From Pseudobdellovibrio sp. (GTDB lineage: Bacteria; Bdellovibrionota; Bdellovibrionia; Bdellovibrionales; Bdellovibrionaceae): 52,646 nucleotides of DNA. The DNA is taken from contig JAJFMT010000030.1 of NCBI GenBank assembly GCA_020696855.1, positions 1-52,646 of the forward strand, read 5' to 3'. A program made the position numbers and the translations under genes. The notes under the pieces were generated by a model, which saw only the letters and a program-made list of their open reading frames with translations, was not told the origin of the DNA and made no database searches. This document shows positions 33,610 to 42,610 of the stretch, one piece after another (position 1 is the first letter of the stretch; every line of letters starts with the position of its first letter).

Positions 33610-34728
33610 TTAAGTTTCCTCTTTGAAAAAATTGATAATTTGTTCTTTGGAAGCCATGGCATCATTGTATCCCATGTCCAGTAATTTGCGACAAAAATGA
33701 GGATCAAAAAGCAGATAACTTAAAATTTCACTCGCTTCGTCCAAGGTGCCGAACGTAGACAACGTCAGCCTGATCAGGCGCGGAAGATGGTGGGCGTGCT
33801 GCCTGGCCAAATGTCCGATGTCTTGTGAAGGTGAAATGCAAAGAGCCGGAATGTTTTTAAACTGGGTATTCGGGTTTTCTTGATTCACCAGCGCTGTGAG
33901 CTGATTTATTTTTTGAATGCGGTGAACGTCCTGCTCTACAGAATCTAGTAAGACAGCGTTCAAAAGGGTATTAATAATTCTGACAAAGCTTGGACTTTTT
34001 TCGCTAGCTTCCTGATTTTCTTCAATTACCGGCGCATTCAGTTGTGTTCGCACCCCGATCACAAATAATTTTTCAGCGCCCATTCGGATAGATGGAGAGC
34101 AGGGGGTGTTGTTTCTTACGCAGCCATCGCCGTAATAACTGTTGTCTATTTTAATCGGCGGGAAAAGCAGCGGAATAGCAGCCGACGCCATAATGTGATG
34201 CTCGTTGATTTCAGCGAGCTTCGCGACCCGGCGGCTTTCTTTCCAGGCCAGATTTGCCGTGCTGGTCTGAACGAAGCTGACGGCAGAGCCGGAGTTATAA
34301 CTATTGGCTGTGATAATTAAAGATTCGAGGTGTTTTGCATCAAGATTTTTTTTAATTTTGCTGAAATCGCAGTGAGTTTTTAAAAGAGTTTTAAGCGGTG
34401 AAGTGTCCAGCATCGAATCTACTGACAAAGACTTTCCGCTCATGATTGCCATCGGCAGTTTGTTCAATGATAAAAAATCAGTTTTAAAAACCTGATCGTG
34501 GGTCAACTGCGACCACAAGTAATTCATTTTCTCGATGGCATTGGCAAATGAATCAAGATCGCAGGCAAGTTTTGCGCTGTTGATTGCACCCGCGCTTACA
34601 CCTGAAACAATCTGAAATGGGGATCTGTTTTTTTCGGGTAATAGTTCGGCTACACCCTTGAGAACACCTGCCTGGTAGGCACCACGAGCTCCTCCGCCGG
34701 ATAAAATCAACGCTGTCTTTTTGCTCAT
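33610..34728 (-). CDS. patatin-like phospholipase
   Basis: Serine lipid acyl hydrolase. Oxyanion loop GGGARGAY (11-18), nucleophile Ser45 in GVSAG (43-47), catalytic Asp201 in YGDGCVRN. The dyad and order are complete. N-terminus starts directly at the first strand (KKTALILSGGG), with no signal, so it is cytoplasmic unless moved by another system. The C-terminal about 130 residues are helical and less conserved. 372 aa. First gene of a two-gene operon with the GYF-PilZ protein. A very good promoter sits so close to the ATG that the message should be leaderless. Confidence 0.9.
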   Translation of the reverse strand: MSKKTALILSGGGARGAYQAGVLKGVAELLPEKNRSPFQIVSGVSAGAINSAKLACDLDSFANAIEKMNYLWSQLTHDQVFKTDFLSLNKLPMAIMSGKSLSVDSMLDTSPLKTLLKTHCDFSKIKKNLDAKHLESLIITANSYNSGSAVSFVQTSTANLAWKESRRVAKLAEINEHHIMASAAIPLLFPPIKIDNSYYGDGCVRNNTPCSPSIRMGAEKLFVIGVRTQLNAPVIEENQEASEKSPSFVRIINTLLNAVLLDSVEQDVHRIQKINQLTALVNQENPNTQFKNIPALCISPSQDIGHLARQHAHHLPRLIRLTLSTFGTLDEASEILSYLLFDPHFCRKLLDMGYNDAMASKEQIINFFKEET

Positions 34729-34735
34729 GAGGTCT

Positions 34736-34763
34736 ATTATGAACGGGGAGCGAAGGCTGTCAA
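34736..34763 (-). promoter_or_regulatory. sigma70-like promoter for patatin gene, leaderless placement
   Basis: On the minus strand TTGACA (34763-34758), a 16-base spacer and CATAAT (34741-34736), i.e. a perfect -35 and 5/6 -10. The ATG begins seven bases after the -10, where transcription is expected to start. No Shine-Dalgarno is present. Confidence 0.65.
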
Positions 34764-34826
34764 ATAAAGTTCAGGTGGGTGACGATTTGGTCTGGGTCTC
34801 ACTGTGATACATAAGAGATTCCCTCT

Positions 34827-34845
34827 CAAAATGAGAATCATATTG
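34827..34845. promoter_or_regulatory. Fur-box-like site
   Basis: The core ATGAGAATCAT at 34831-34841 differs by one base from the ATGATAATCAT centre of the 19-bp Fur consensus, with partly matching flanks. It lies about 85-100 bases upstream of the lipoprotein start and 100 bases from the patatin start. A Fur site here is a suggestion from one match only. Confidence 0.35.
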
Positions 34846-34930
34846 AATCCTCTCATGAATTTTATAAACCGGAAAATGGCAAGTCTGGCTCGGGTTTTGA
34901 AATTACTTTAAGTTAACTGAGGAGAAATTT

Positions 34931-35521
34931 ATGTTGTTTCAAAACAATACAAAAAAACTTTTGAAGTTCGTTGCCTTTAACACTCTGTTATTAGTCATGG
35001 CGACTTCTTGTTCGAAGGCTCCATCAGGTGTTCGCGCAAAAGTAAAAGATCAGGCCAATGTCATCGCGCCCACTCAGACTTCTCAGGCGACTCAGCAAGC
35101 GGCTGCTCAAAGTGCGAACTACACAATTGCTACAATCTCTGAACCGGAAATCGGAAATGACTACGCCGTTAACGTAGAACTGCAAATTCCTAATACCGGC
35201 GAATACCTGCCGATTACCACAAGACACAGCTTTAACAGCCAGTTTTCGCAAGGCACTTATAATGACACCAAAAATAATGTTCAGGTGTTAATTCAAGCCA
35301 GCTGTTCGACTGATAACTGCTCTAAATATATCTTGCTGGTAACGGTTTACCGCAATAGCCAGGCCTTGTTTCAGACGTTTGCGATCTCGTATGCTAACGA
35401 TTGTAAGTTCAATGTGGTGGCTTCCAGCGGGGTTATCGGATCCTTCTATTCAAGTTTAAACGTGGCTGAAAACGCACATATGAATGTAGGTCCCCGTAAT
35501 GACCTTAATCAATGCCAATAA
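34931..35521 (+). CDS. lipoprotein of unknown function
   Basis: 196 residues with a type II signal: basic start, hydrophobic stretch and lipobox ATSC (Cys27). An Ala/Gln/Thr-rich low-complexity linker to about residue 60 is typical of surface or periplasmic lipoproteins. The mature domain has four or five Cys (CSTDNCSKY, NDCKF, NQCQ) that may pair. No family recognised. GAGGAG lies seven bases before the ATG. A Fur-like site upstream, if real, would make it iron-responsive. Followed by a hairpin at 35580-35600. Confidence 0.75.
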   Translation: MLFQNNTKKLLKFVAFNTLLLVMATSCSKAPSGVRAKVKDQANVIAPTQTSQATQQAAAQSANYTIATISEPEIGNDYAVNVELQIPNTGEYLPITTRHSFNSQFSQGTYNDTKNNVQVLIQASCSTDNCSKYILLVTVYRNSQALFQTFAISYANDCKFNVVASSGVIGSFYSSLNVAENAHMNVGPRNDLNQCQ

Positions 35522-35579
35522 AAGCTGATTAGAGTTTTTACACCTAGAAAAAAATTACATAAAATTTTCATTCAAAATG

Positions 35580-35600
35580 GTCGGTCTTGAAAGGACCGGC
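35580..35600 (+). terminator. hairpin after lipoprotein gene
   Basis: Seven pairs (one G-T) between 35580-35586 and 35594-35600, loop TTGAAAG, followed by TGTTTG. Probably a weak terminator, 58 bases after the lipoprotein stop. Confidence 0.45.
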
Positions 35601-35681
35601 TGTTTGTGGCACCTTCGTTGCTTATTGACTTTGGCGTCGTCAGTTGGGGTCAATTTGCGACTAGCTTATGAGGGAGCAAGA

Positions 35682-36704
35682 ATGAAAAAAATCATTTCGT
35701 TACTAGTATTAACAGCAGTTACATCAGCATACGGGCAAATTCAGGCGACTCCGGCACCGCCGTCGACTGAAGCGGCACCGTCTCAAGCTATCCAAGCCAC
35801 ACCGGCTGCGGCAGCACCGGCAGCGACTACGACTGCTGCTCCGGCGAAGTCAGTATCGACTTCTGTAACAACAGCTAAGAAAGAAAAGCCTAAGAGTCCT
35901 TGGAGCGGTTCATTCTTATCTGAAGTCAGCCGTAATGCTAATATCAATCACAGTAAGCTATTAGACGTTGATAATCCTACGAAACGTACTGACGCTTCAT
36001 TATTTTTCGCACTTACAGTGAAATACAAATCAAGCGCTAAAAACAGCTTCTCTTTAGCAAACTATGTTGCAAGAGACATCGTGACTAACCCTGCATCTGA
36101 TACTGATGACGACTGGTCAGTAAAAAACGCGCGTGTTGGCTGGACTCGCGCAACAGACATCACTCTGTTAGGTTCTGCTCCGATTGCAATGCCATTTTCG
36201 ATCAGCTTGCCGACTTCTTACGATTCACGTAAGGCCGGATTTATCGGCGGTTTCCGTTTCACTCCGACAGTTTCTTGGGAGTTAAACCCAACTTGGTCTG
36301 TAAGCCACATGTTCAGAACTGATGTGAATTTTCAAAATCCGCCAACTGATGTTTACAAAAGCGATTACTTAACTGAAAAAGCAACTGTGTTAATGACTAA
36401 CAGCTTAACTTTAAGCGCTAACTTAACTGACACTGTTTCTATTTCTCAGTCAGTAGGTACTGCAAGCCGTGCAGTGAACTTAAAAAATCCATTGGGCATG
36501 GACCAAACAGGTGCTGAGTTGGATGTAAGCTCAGGCATCAGCTGGATGGCTTTACCGACTTTATCTGTCGACTTCAGCGTAGGCCAAGCGGCTCCGCTTC
36601 AAGGTAACGGTTACTTAGCAACTCAGGTTTACGATGATAACCAGTACAAACTTTACCATGAGGCTCAAACCGGTTACACATTGGACTTAACTTACTTATT
36701 CTAA
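35682..36704 (+). CDS. outer-membrane beta-barrel-like protein
   Basis: 340-residue exported protein. The start at 35682 gives a good signal peptide (MKKIISLLVLTAVTSAYG) with GGGAG eight bases upstream; a longer frame reaches back to 35577 but lacks both. After the signal comes an Ala/Pro/Thr-rich periplasmic linker (about 20-75), then alternating strands with many aromatic ends (FFALTVKYKS, FSLANYVARD, ISLPTSYDS, GGFRFTPTVSWEL) and a terminal YTLDLTYLF, the Phe-ended signature recognised by the Bam complex. Possibly a 10-12-strand barrel; substrate unknown. Leader bases 35624-35654 hold an ATTGAC/GTCAAT inverted repeat. A strong terminator follows. Confidence 0.75.
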   Translation: MKKIISLLVLTAVTSAYGQIQATPAPPSTEAAPSQAIQATPAAAAPAATTTAAPAKSVSTSVTTAKKEKPKSPWSGSFLSEVSRNANINHSKLLDVDNPTKRTDASLFFALTVKYKSSAKNSFSLANYVARDIVTNPASDTDDDWSVKNARVGWTRATDITLLGSAPIAMPFSISLPTSYDSRKAGFIGGFRFTPTVSWELNPTWSVSHMFRTDVNFQNPPTDVYKSDYLTEKATVLMTNSLTLSANLTDTVSISQSVGTASRAVNLKNPLGMDQTGAELDVSSGISWMALPTLSVDFSVGQAAPLQGNGYLATQVYDDNQYKLYHEAQTGYTLDLTYLF

Positions 36705-36738
36705 TTTCTCTGATCTGATTCTTTAGTGAAATTGAATC

Positions 36739-36766
36739 AAAAAAGCCACCTTCCGGTGGCTTTTTT
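36739..36766. terminator. strong bidirectional terminator
   Basis: Perfect 12-bp stem (36739-36750 with 36755-36766), loop TTCC, with six A on one side and six T on the other, so it works for the barrel gene on the plus strand and the LytM lipoprotein gene on the minus strand. Confidence 0.93.
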
Positions 36767-36777
36767 ATTTGGAAAAT

Positions 36778-37497
36778 CTATTCTTCGACAGCGCCGTTAT
36801 CGACATCATTAGTTAATGCTTCACCCGCAGGTAACATCGGTAAAGGATCAATCGGGCCGTTTAATCTTCTGATTTCAAAATGCAGGTGAGGGCCTGAAGA
36901 ACGCCCGGTGTTTCCAAGAGCGCCGATGACTTCATGCTGTCTGACCTGTTTACCTTCGAACACCAGGATTTTATCTAAATGACCGTAGAGTGTGGCCCAG
37001 TTGCTGCCGTCGCGCGGGTCAATGGATTCAATCATGATCATTTTTCCGTAACCCTTGAAAGCTGATCCCGTGTAAATCACAACGCCGTCCTGAGAGGCCA
37101 TCACAGCCGAACCACGGGGAGCGGCCAGATCAATTCCTTTATGAGGGCGCCGCCGGCGTTTTGTTCCTTGCGGTAAAAAGCCGCGGCTCATTCGGGCTTC
37201 CCAAACGGGCCAGTCAAACATCGGTTTCAGTTTTTTTGTGGGATTTGTGTTTTTGATTTTAATCGCGTTATTTTCTTTATCAACTTCGATAGCTTCGGCC
37301 GCCTGTTGCTTTGCTTCGACTACAGCCGGATCCTGTGAAGCAACTGCGACAGCAGCTTCAGTAGAAGCGGCCGCTTGATTTGCGGCAGCAGCAGATGCAA
37401 CCGCTGCCTCAGCAGGAGAAGCGGTTGGGGTTACACGAACAGAAGAACACGAAGTTAAAAGTAATCCGAAAATTAGTAGATAGGAAAACTTTTGCAT
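36778..37497 (-). CDS. M23/LytM-domain lipoprotein
   Basis: 239-residue lipoprotein with lipobox LTSC (Cys17), an Ala/Glu-rich linker (about 25-75), and a C-terminal M23 domain. Zinc ligands are all present: His119 and Asp123 (HKGIDLA), His206 (HLHFE), plus His173 (YGHLD), so it can be an active peptidoglycan endopeptidase and not a degenerate NlpD-like activator. A basic cluster KRRRR precedes the domain. Its ATG lies inside the end of glyA, overlapping by 25 bases, with AAGGA four bases before it in the glyA tail. Last gene of the long minus-strand run. Confidence 0.9.
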   Translation of the reverse strand: MQKFSYLLIFGLLLTSCSSVRVTPTASPAEAAVASAAAANQAAASTEAAVAVASQDPAVVEAKQQAAEAIEVDKENNAIKIKNTNPTKKLKPMFDWPVWEARMSRGFLPQGTKRRRRPHKGIDLAAPRGSAVMASQDGVVIYTGSAFKGYGKMIMIESIDPRDGSNWATLYGHLDKILVFEGKQVRQHEVIGALGNTGRSSGPHLHFEIRRLNGPIDPLPMLPAGEALTNDVDNGAVEE

Positions 37498-38729
37498 AGT
37501 TCCTTAACTTCGTTTTTTATTTTTGTCTTTACTTCAGTGTTGTCAGGAGTTTTCAGTACAGTTGCAATCCAGCCGGCGATTGTTTTCATTTCGCCTTCCT
37601 TCATTCCACGTGTTGTCAGGGCCGGGGTGCCGATACGAATACCGCTCGTCACAAACGGAGAACGTTTTTCATTCGGAACAGTGTTTTTATTTACAGTAAT
37701 ACCGGCTTCATCAAGAGAGTTCTCAGCCACTTTTCCTGTTAATTCCGAGAAACCTTTGCTTTGGCTTAAATCAACCAGCATCAAATGGTTATCAGTACCG
37801 CCGGTTACTAATGAAAAGCCGTGAGACATTAAAGCATCGGCTAACACTTTTGCGTTTTTAACAACCTGGCCGATATAAGTTTTAAATTCCGGCTGTAAAG
37901 CTTCGCCGAAGGCAACAGCTTTACCTGCGATGACGTGCTCAAGCGGTCCACCCTGAATTCCCGGGAAGATACGTGAGTTCATGACTTTTGCTTTTTCTTC
38001 TGAGTTTGTCAGAATGAGTCCGCCACGCGGTCCGCGCAAAGTTTTATGAGTCGTCGACGTAACATAATCAGCGTAAGGCATCGGCGATTGATGATGGCCT
38101 GTTGCTACTAAACCTGCGAAGTGAGCCATATCAACAAGAAGTTCAGCACCTACTTCAGTTGCAATTTCTCTGAACTTTGCAAAATCAAGCGCGCGCGGGT
38201 AGGCAGAATAGCCCGCAATTAATAATTTAGGTTTAACTTCCTGAGCGGTTTTTCTGATCGTGTCGTAATTAATCAGACCTGTTGATTCATCCAGCTTGTA
38301 AGATGCAGCCTTAAATAAAAGCCCGCTGAAGTTTACAGGACTTCCATGAGTAAGGTGGCCGCCGTGTGAAAGGTCCATTCCAAGAATGGTCTCTCCGCCT
38401 TTGCAGGCCGCCATATAAACAGCCATATTAGCCTGTGAACCTGAGTGAGGCTGAACATTGGCAAAGCCTGCGCCGAACAATTTTTTAACACGTTCAATGG
38501 CGATGGTTTCAACTCCATCGACATAATGGCAACCGCCGTAATAGCGCTTACCCGGATACCCTTCAGCATACTTGTTTGTAAGACATGAGCCCTGAGCTTC
38601 CATGACCGCTTTTGAGGTGTAGTTTTCAGATGCGATCATTTCCAGACCTTCAGTCTGGCGGCGGGCTTCTTGTTCAATAAGGCTAGCGACTTCTCTGTCG
38701 CTTTGCAGAGAATGATTAGTAATGTTCAT
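37473..38729 (-). CDS. glyA: serine hydroxymethyltransferase
   Basis: PLP enzyme that interconverts serine and glycine and feeds one-carbon units to folate, including those used by purine synthesis. Lys229 in the [12 protein letters not shown] block holds [35 protein letters not shown] is reduced to the family pattern near the N-terminus; HFAGLVATG and [15 protein letters not shown] follow. 418 aa, normal. 26 bases after rpiB; its end overlaps the M23 lipoprotein gene. Confidence 0.97.
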   Translation of the reverse strand: MNITNHSLQSDREVASLIEQEARRQTEGLEMIASENYTSKAVMEAQGSCLTNKYAEGYPGKRYYGGCHYVDGVETIAIERVKKLFGAGFANVQPHSGSQANMAVYMAACKGGETILGMDLSHGGHLTHGSPVNFSGLLFKAASYKLDESTGLINYDTIRKTAQEVKPKLLIAGYSAYPRALDFAKFREIATEVGAELLVDMAHFAGLVATGHHQSPMPYADYVTSTTHKTLRGPRGGLILTNSEEKAKVMNSRIFPGIQGGPLEHVIAGKAVAFGEALQPEFKTYIGQVVKNAKVLADALMSHGFSLVTGGTDNHLMLVDLSQSKGFSELTGKVAENSLDEAGITVNKNTVPNEKRSPFVTSGIRIGTPALTTRGMKEGEMKTIAGWIATVLKTPDNTEVKTKIKNEVKELCKSFPIY

Positions 38730-38755
38730 GGCGACTCCGCGTTAGGTTTTCTCTA

Positions 38756-39211
38756 TTATGCGGTAGGGTTTCCGAGTTTAGCAACCCGTGTTTGATGGCG
38801 ACCTTGTGCAAAAGCCGTTTCTTTAAATGTGTTTATCCACTGAATAGCTTCATCGGCACTGGCAGAACGGGCACCGATGCAAATTATGTTGGCATTATTA
38901 TGTTCGCGCGAAAGGGCTGCAATTTCATTATTATAAACAAGGGCGGCTCGTATGTTTTTGTATCGATTGGCCCGAATCGCCATTCCCTGACCGGATCCGC
39001 AAATTAAAATACCGAATTCTTTTAATGCCGGAGTATCTTCGTCAGTTTTTAATTGCTGGCAGATCAGATTCGCAAAATCAGGGTAGTCAACAGACTCAGT
39101 CGAGTTGGGACCGTAATCAACGACCTCTACAGTATTTTGAAATCTAAGCGCTTCAATAACTTTAGACTTCAGCTCTACACCGGCATGATCGGAAGCAATT
39201 AATATTTTCAC
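38756..39211 (-). CDS. rpiB: ribose-5-phosphate isomerase B
   Basis: Isomerises ribulose-5-P and ribose-5-P, supplying PRPP for purines. SDHAG at residues 7-11, catalytic Cys71 in ICGSGQGM, and NIRAALVYN. The GTG at 39211 is preferred as start since it begins the KILIASDHAG strand, has GAAGGG six bases before it, and follows the fabF stop by two bases; an ATG 33 bases upstream, inside fabF, would add a non-homologous leader. 151 aa, normal. The frequent pairing rpiB-glyA is kept here. Confidence 0.93.
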   Translation of the reverse strand: MKILIASDHAGVELKSKVIEALRFQNTVEVVDYGPNSTESVDYPDFANLICQQLKTDEDTPALKEFGILICGSGQGMAIRANRYKNIRAALVYNNEIAALSREHNNANIICIGARSASADEAIQWINTFKETAFAQGRHQTRVAKLGNPTA

Positions 39212-39213
39212 GT

Positions 39214-40479
39214 TTACCCTTCGTATTTTGAAAGGATCAGGCAAGAATTTGTTCCGCCGAACCCGAAAGAATTATTTAAAACATGTTTCAAGTTGCCACG
39301 GCGAGCTTCGTTCGGAACATAATCCAAATCGCAGCCTTCACCCGGGGTAATTAAATTGATTGTCGGGGGAACAATTTGATCCTGAAGGGCCATAGCACAA
39401 AAAGCCGTTTCAACCGCACCTGCAGCACCCAGTAAGTGGCCGGTCATCGATTTCGTTGAAGACACCCAGACTTTTTTTGCATGGTCGCCCATCACTTTTT
39501 TAACGGCAGCTGTTTCAAGAGGATCGCCCATCGGCGTACTTGTTCCGTGCGCGTTTACATATGAAATATCAGCCGGGGTTAATCCTGCATCTTTGATGGC
39601 GTTATTCATCGCATAGACGAAGCCTTCACCGTTAGGGTCAGGAGACGTAATGTGATAAGCGTCTGAAGTAGCGGCGTAACCAGTGACTTCACAAATAATT
39701 TTGGCTCCGCGTTTTACCGCGGATTCAAGAGATTCTAAAATAAATGTAGCCGCACCTTCACCAAGCACAAAACCGTCACGGTCTTTGTCCCATGGGCGTG
39801 AGGCTTCTTGAGGCGCTTCGTTTCTCGTAGATAAGGCTTTCATGTTACTGAAGCCGGAAATAGCGAGCTCACTGACAGCCGATTCGGTACCGCCGGCAAC
39901 CATCTGATCTGCCAGACCGAAGCGGATGTAGTTGTAAGCTTCACCGATGCCGTGAGCGCCGGAGGCACAAGCTGATGTTACCGTGTAATTAGGACCTTTA
40001 ATTCCGTACTGGATAGACACCCAGCCCGGAGCAAGATTTGCGATAACCGACGGAATAAAAAACGGAGAAACGCGGGACGGGCCCTTTTCAACGAGGCGCG
40101 CGTGCTGCTCTTCAATTCCTGGAAGACCACCCATGCCTGAACCGATAAATACGCCGGTGCGGTGAGTGTTTTCTTCAGTGACCTTAAATCCTGAATGATC
40201 AAAAGCCATTTTTGCAGTGGCTAAAGCATACTGGATAAAAAGATCCATTTTTTTTTGTTCTTTTTTTTCGATGTACGTATCAGGTGTGAAATTTTTGACT
40301 TCGCCTGCGAAGCGAACGTCAAATTTTGAAGCGTCGAATCTTGTAATTGGACCGACGCCCGATTTGCCCTGAAGGGCAGACTGCCATGTTTCGGCCAGGT
40401 TGTTACCAAGGGGAGAGATAACTCCCATTCCTGTGATAACTACACGTCGCTGGCCGTTGGCCCTTAAGTAGGAAGCCAA
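39214..40479 (-). CDS. fabF: beta-ketoacyl-ACP synthase II
   Basis: Condensing enzyme for fatty-acid elongation. Catalytic Cys171 (TSACASG), with the two His in NAHGTSTPMGD (about 311) and GHLLGAAG (about 348) intact, and the C-terminal NNSFGFGGTNSCL block. The family's N-terminal RRVVITGMGVISPLG is present after ten extra residues. 421 aa. Three bases after acpP, so the two are one transcript. Confidence 0.96.
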   Translation of the reverse strand: MASYLRANGQRRVVITGMGVISPLGNNLAETWQSALQGKSGVGPITRFDASKFDVRFAGEVKNFTPDTYIEKKEQKKMDLFIQYALATAKMAFDHSGFKVTEENTHRTGVFIGSGMGGLPGIEEQHARLVEKGPSRVSPFFIPSVIANLAPGWVSIQYGIKGPNYTVTSACASGAHGIGEAYNYIRFGLADQMVAGGTESAVSELAISGFSNMKALSTRNEAPQEASRPWDKDRDGFVLGEGAATFILESLESAVKRGAKIICEVTGYAATSDAYHITSPDPNGEGFVYAMNNAIKDAGLTPADISYVNAHGTSTPMGDPLETAAVKKVMGDHAKKVWVSSTKSMTGHLLGAAGAVETAFCAMALQDQIVPPTINLITPGEGCDLDYVPNEARRGNLKHVLNNSFGFGGTNSCLILSKYEG

Positions 40480-40482
40480 GGA

Positions 40483-40719
40483 TTAAACTTTTCCTTTGCC
40501 TACAAGGTAAGACTGAACATCATTAACTGTTTTCAGTTTTTCTGCATCTTCATCAGGAATTTCAAGATCAAACTCTTCTTCCATAGCCATTACCAATTCA
40601 ACGATATCAAGACTGTCAGCACCTAAATCATCAATAAAAGACGCTTCCGCTTTTACTTTCTCAGGGTCCACACCAAGTTGTTCTACGATGATATCTTTTA
40701 CTTTTGCGTTGATAGACAT
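40483..40719 (-). CDS. acpP: acyl carrier protein
   Basis: Carries growing acyl chains on a phosphopantetheine arm attached to Ser36 in [10 protein letters not shown]. 78 aa, very acidic, typical [14 protein letters not shown] and [20 protein letters not shown] are standard. GGAG ribosome-binding site. Between fabG and fabF, as in many bacteria. Confidence 0.98.
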   Translation of the reverse strand: MSINAKVKDIIVEQLGVDPEKVKAEASFIDDLGADSLDIVELVMAMEEEFDLEIPDEDAEKLKTVNDVQSYLVGKGKV

Positions 40720-40780
40720 TTAAGAGTCTCCTTTTTAATAAGTTTCAAAGCCTATACTATTTTTTATATAAATAAAATCA

Positions 40781-41536
40781 TTAACTTAAGTACATCCCGC
40801 CATTAACATGCAGTGTTTGACCAGTGATATAGGAAGCCGCATCACTCAGCAAAAATGCAACTGAAGTTGCGATCTCCGCCGGTTCTCCCGGACGTCCAAG
40901 TGGGATTTTTTCTGTTAAACTTTTTAACTGAGCTTCGTTCAAAGCATCCGTCATATCGCTTTTGATATAGCCTGGAGCGATACAGTTAGCCCGTATTCCG
41001 CGTGAAGCCAGTTCCAGCGCCATTGATTTTGTAAATGCATCTAAGCCGCCTTTGCTGGCTGCATAGTTGCTTTGCCCCGGATTACCGACAGAGCCGATCA
41101 CCGAAGAAATATTCACGAAACAACCTTTGCTGGCTTTTAACATTGGTTTTGTAAATGCTTTTGTAACATGAAAGACACCGACTAAATTCGTTTGAATCAC
41201 TTGCTGAAAGTCGTCGGCCTTCATACGCAGTAACAACTGATCTTTAGTGATACCGGCATTGTTAACAACACCGTCAATGTCGGGCCATGTTTGCAGAACC
41301 TGGCCACATGCGGATTCAACCGACGCCGCATTAGAGACATCCATTTGAACGCAGAAGTGTCCATTGCCTTTTAATGACTTCAGAACTTCCTGAGCTTTGG
41401 CTTCATTACTGGAATATGAAAAGGCCACCTGCGCGCCTAAATCCGCCAAAGTTTTTACGATACCGGCACCGATACCACGGCTTCCGCCAGTAACGAAAAA
41501 TTTCTTTCCGGTAAGATTTAACAACTGGTTCGACAT
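40781..41536 (-). CDS. fabG: 3-oxoacyl-ACP reductase
   Basis: NADPH-dependent reductase of the short-chain dehydrogenase superfamily. Cofactor loop GGSRGIGAG (17-25), NNAGITKD, catalytic Ser with Tyr-x3-Lys in SNYAASKGG, and [20 protein letters not shown] at the end. 251 aa. An unusually long 100-base gap separates it from fabD upstream; 61 bases lie before acpP. Confidence 0.96.
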   Translation of the reverse strand: MSNQLLNLTGKKFFVTGGSRGIGAGIVKTLADLGAQVAFSYSSNEAKAQEVLKSLKGNGHFCVQMDVSNAASVESACGQVLQTWPDIDGVVNNAGITKDQLLLRMKADDFQQVIQTNLVGVFHVTKAFTKPMLKASKGCFVNISSVIGSVGNPGQSNYAASKGGLDAFTKSMALELASRGIRANCIAPGYIKSDMTDALNEAQLKSLTEKIPLGRPGEPAEIATSVAFLLSDAASYITGQTLHVNGGMYLS

Positions 41537-41636
41537 AATGAAGTACGATGTACGAACTAGAGTTAGAGCTCAAGTTATTTTTAGTCTTATACACAGAGGT
41601 ATATCGCAGACTGTCAATGGCCTTAACAAATGCTGT

Positions 41637-42596
41637 TTATTTGCCTAAGTTTTCAATCATTTTCAAATCTTCCAGAGTGGAAGTTGAATAAACTTTGAAA
41701 TATTCGGAATCAATTTTTTTAAGTAAACCTTTAACAACACTACCGTGACCGACTTCAATACAGTTGGGTTGCCCGAGGCCTTTGAGCGTGTGCATGCTTT
41801 GAGTCCACTTAACAGGAGCAGAAACTTGCTCTGTGATATTATGTTTCAAAATTTCTGCGTTTGTTTCGGCTTTGGCATGAACGTTTTGAATGATTTGAAT
41901 TTTTGAATCTGAAAAAGAAATGGATTTGAAAAACTCTTCCATCTTATGTTGCGCGGGCTTCATCATTTCGCAGTGAAACGGTGCAGAGACCTGTAGCGGA
42001 ATTAACTTAGCACGTTTTGCTTCGCCCGGAAGAATTTCTGCTTTAAAATTTGATTTGAGCCATTCAAGTGCCTTCATGCTGCCGCTGATAACGATTTGGC
42101 CGTCTGAATTATAGTTAGCAGGTGAAAGCGGGGAGTGACCGGAAGTTTTAACGGTCCAGTCACACAAAAACAAAACCTGTTCTTCAGTTAAGCCAAGAGT
42201 CGCTGTCATCCCGCCCTGACCGACAGGGACGGCCGATTGCATCGCCTGGCCGCGAAGACGAACCGCTCTTACGGCATCAGAAAATTTAAGAGAGCCTCCA
42301 AGGACAAGGCTTGCGTATTCGCCGATGGAATGGCCGGCTGTAACATTGGACTTAACTCCGATGTCCTGTGTGAGAACGCGTGCGGTCGCAGTCGAAACCG
42401 TTAAGAGCGCCGGCTGAGTATTTTCAGTCAGCGCCAGCTCTTCAACAGTGCCGGTAAAGCACAATTTTTTTAAGTCGAGGTTAATCGCATCAGAAGCTTC
42501 TTCGAAAGTTTCTTTCGCGGTTTTAAAATTTTCATATAAATAAGAACCCATGCCCGGGCTTTGACTACCTTGGCCTGGAAATAAAAAAGCAAACAT
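41637..42596 (-). CDS. fabD: malonyl-CoA:ACP transacylase
   Basis: Loads malonyl groups onto ACP. Nucleophile Ser90 in GHSIGEYASL; catalytic His in SAPFHCEMM (about 204). FLFPGQGSQSPGMG begins the chain. 319 aa, normal. GGAG before the ATG; 14 bases downstream of fabH. Confidence 0.96.
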   Translation of the reverse strand: MFAFLFPGQGSQSPGMGSYLYENFKTAKETFEEASDAINLDLKKLCFTGTVEELALTENTQPALLTVSTATARVLTQDIGVKSNVTAGHSIGEYASLVLGGSLKFSDAVRAVRLRGQAMQSAVPVGQGGMTATLGLTEEQVLFLCDWTVKTSGHSPLSPANYNSDGQIVISGSMKALEWLKSNFKAEILPGEAKRAKLIPLQVSAPFHCEMMKPAQHKMEEFFKSISFSDSKIQIIQNVHAKAETNAEILKHNITEQVSAPVKWTQSMHTLKGLGQPNCIEVGHGSVVKGLLKKIDSEYFKVYSTSTLEDLKMIENLGK

Positions 42597-42610
42597 ACTT
42601 TGTCTCCGGT

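Noticed and set aside
35577-35681. Longer start for the barrel protein at 35577
   Set aside because: The extra 35 residues lack a ribosome-binding site, overlap a hairpin and would bury the clear signal peptide starting at 35682.
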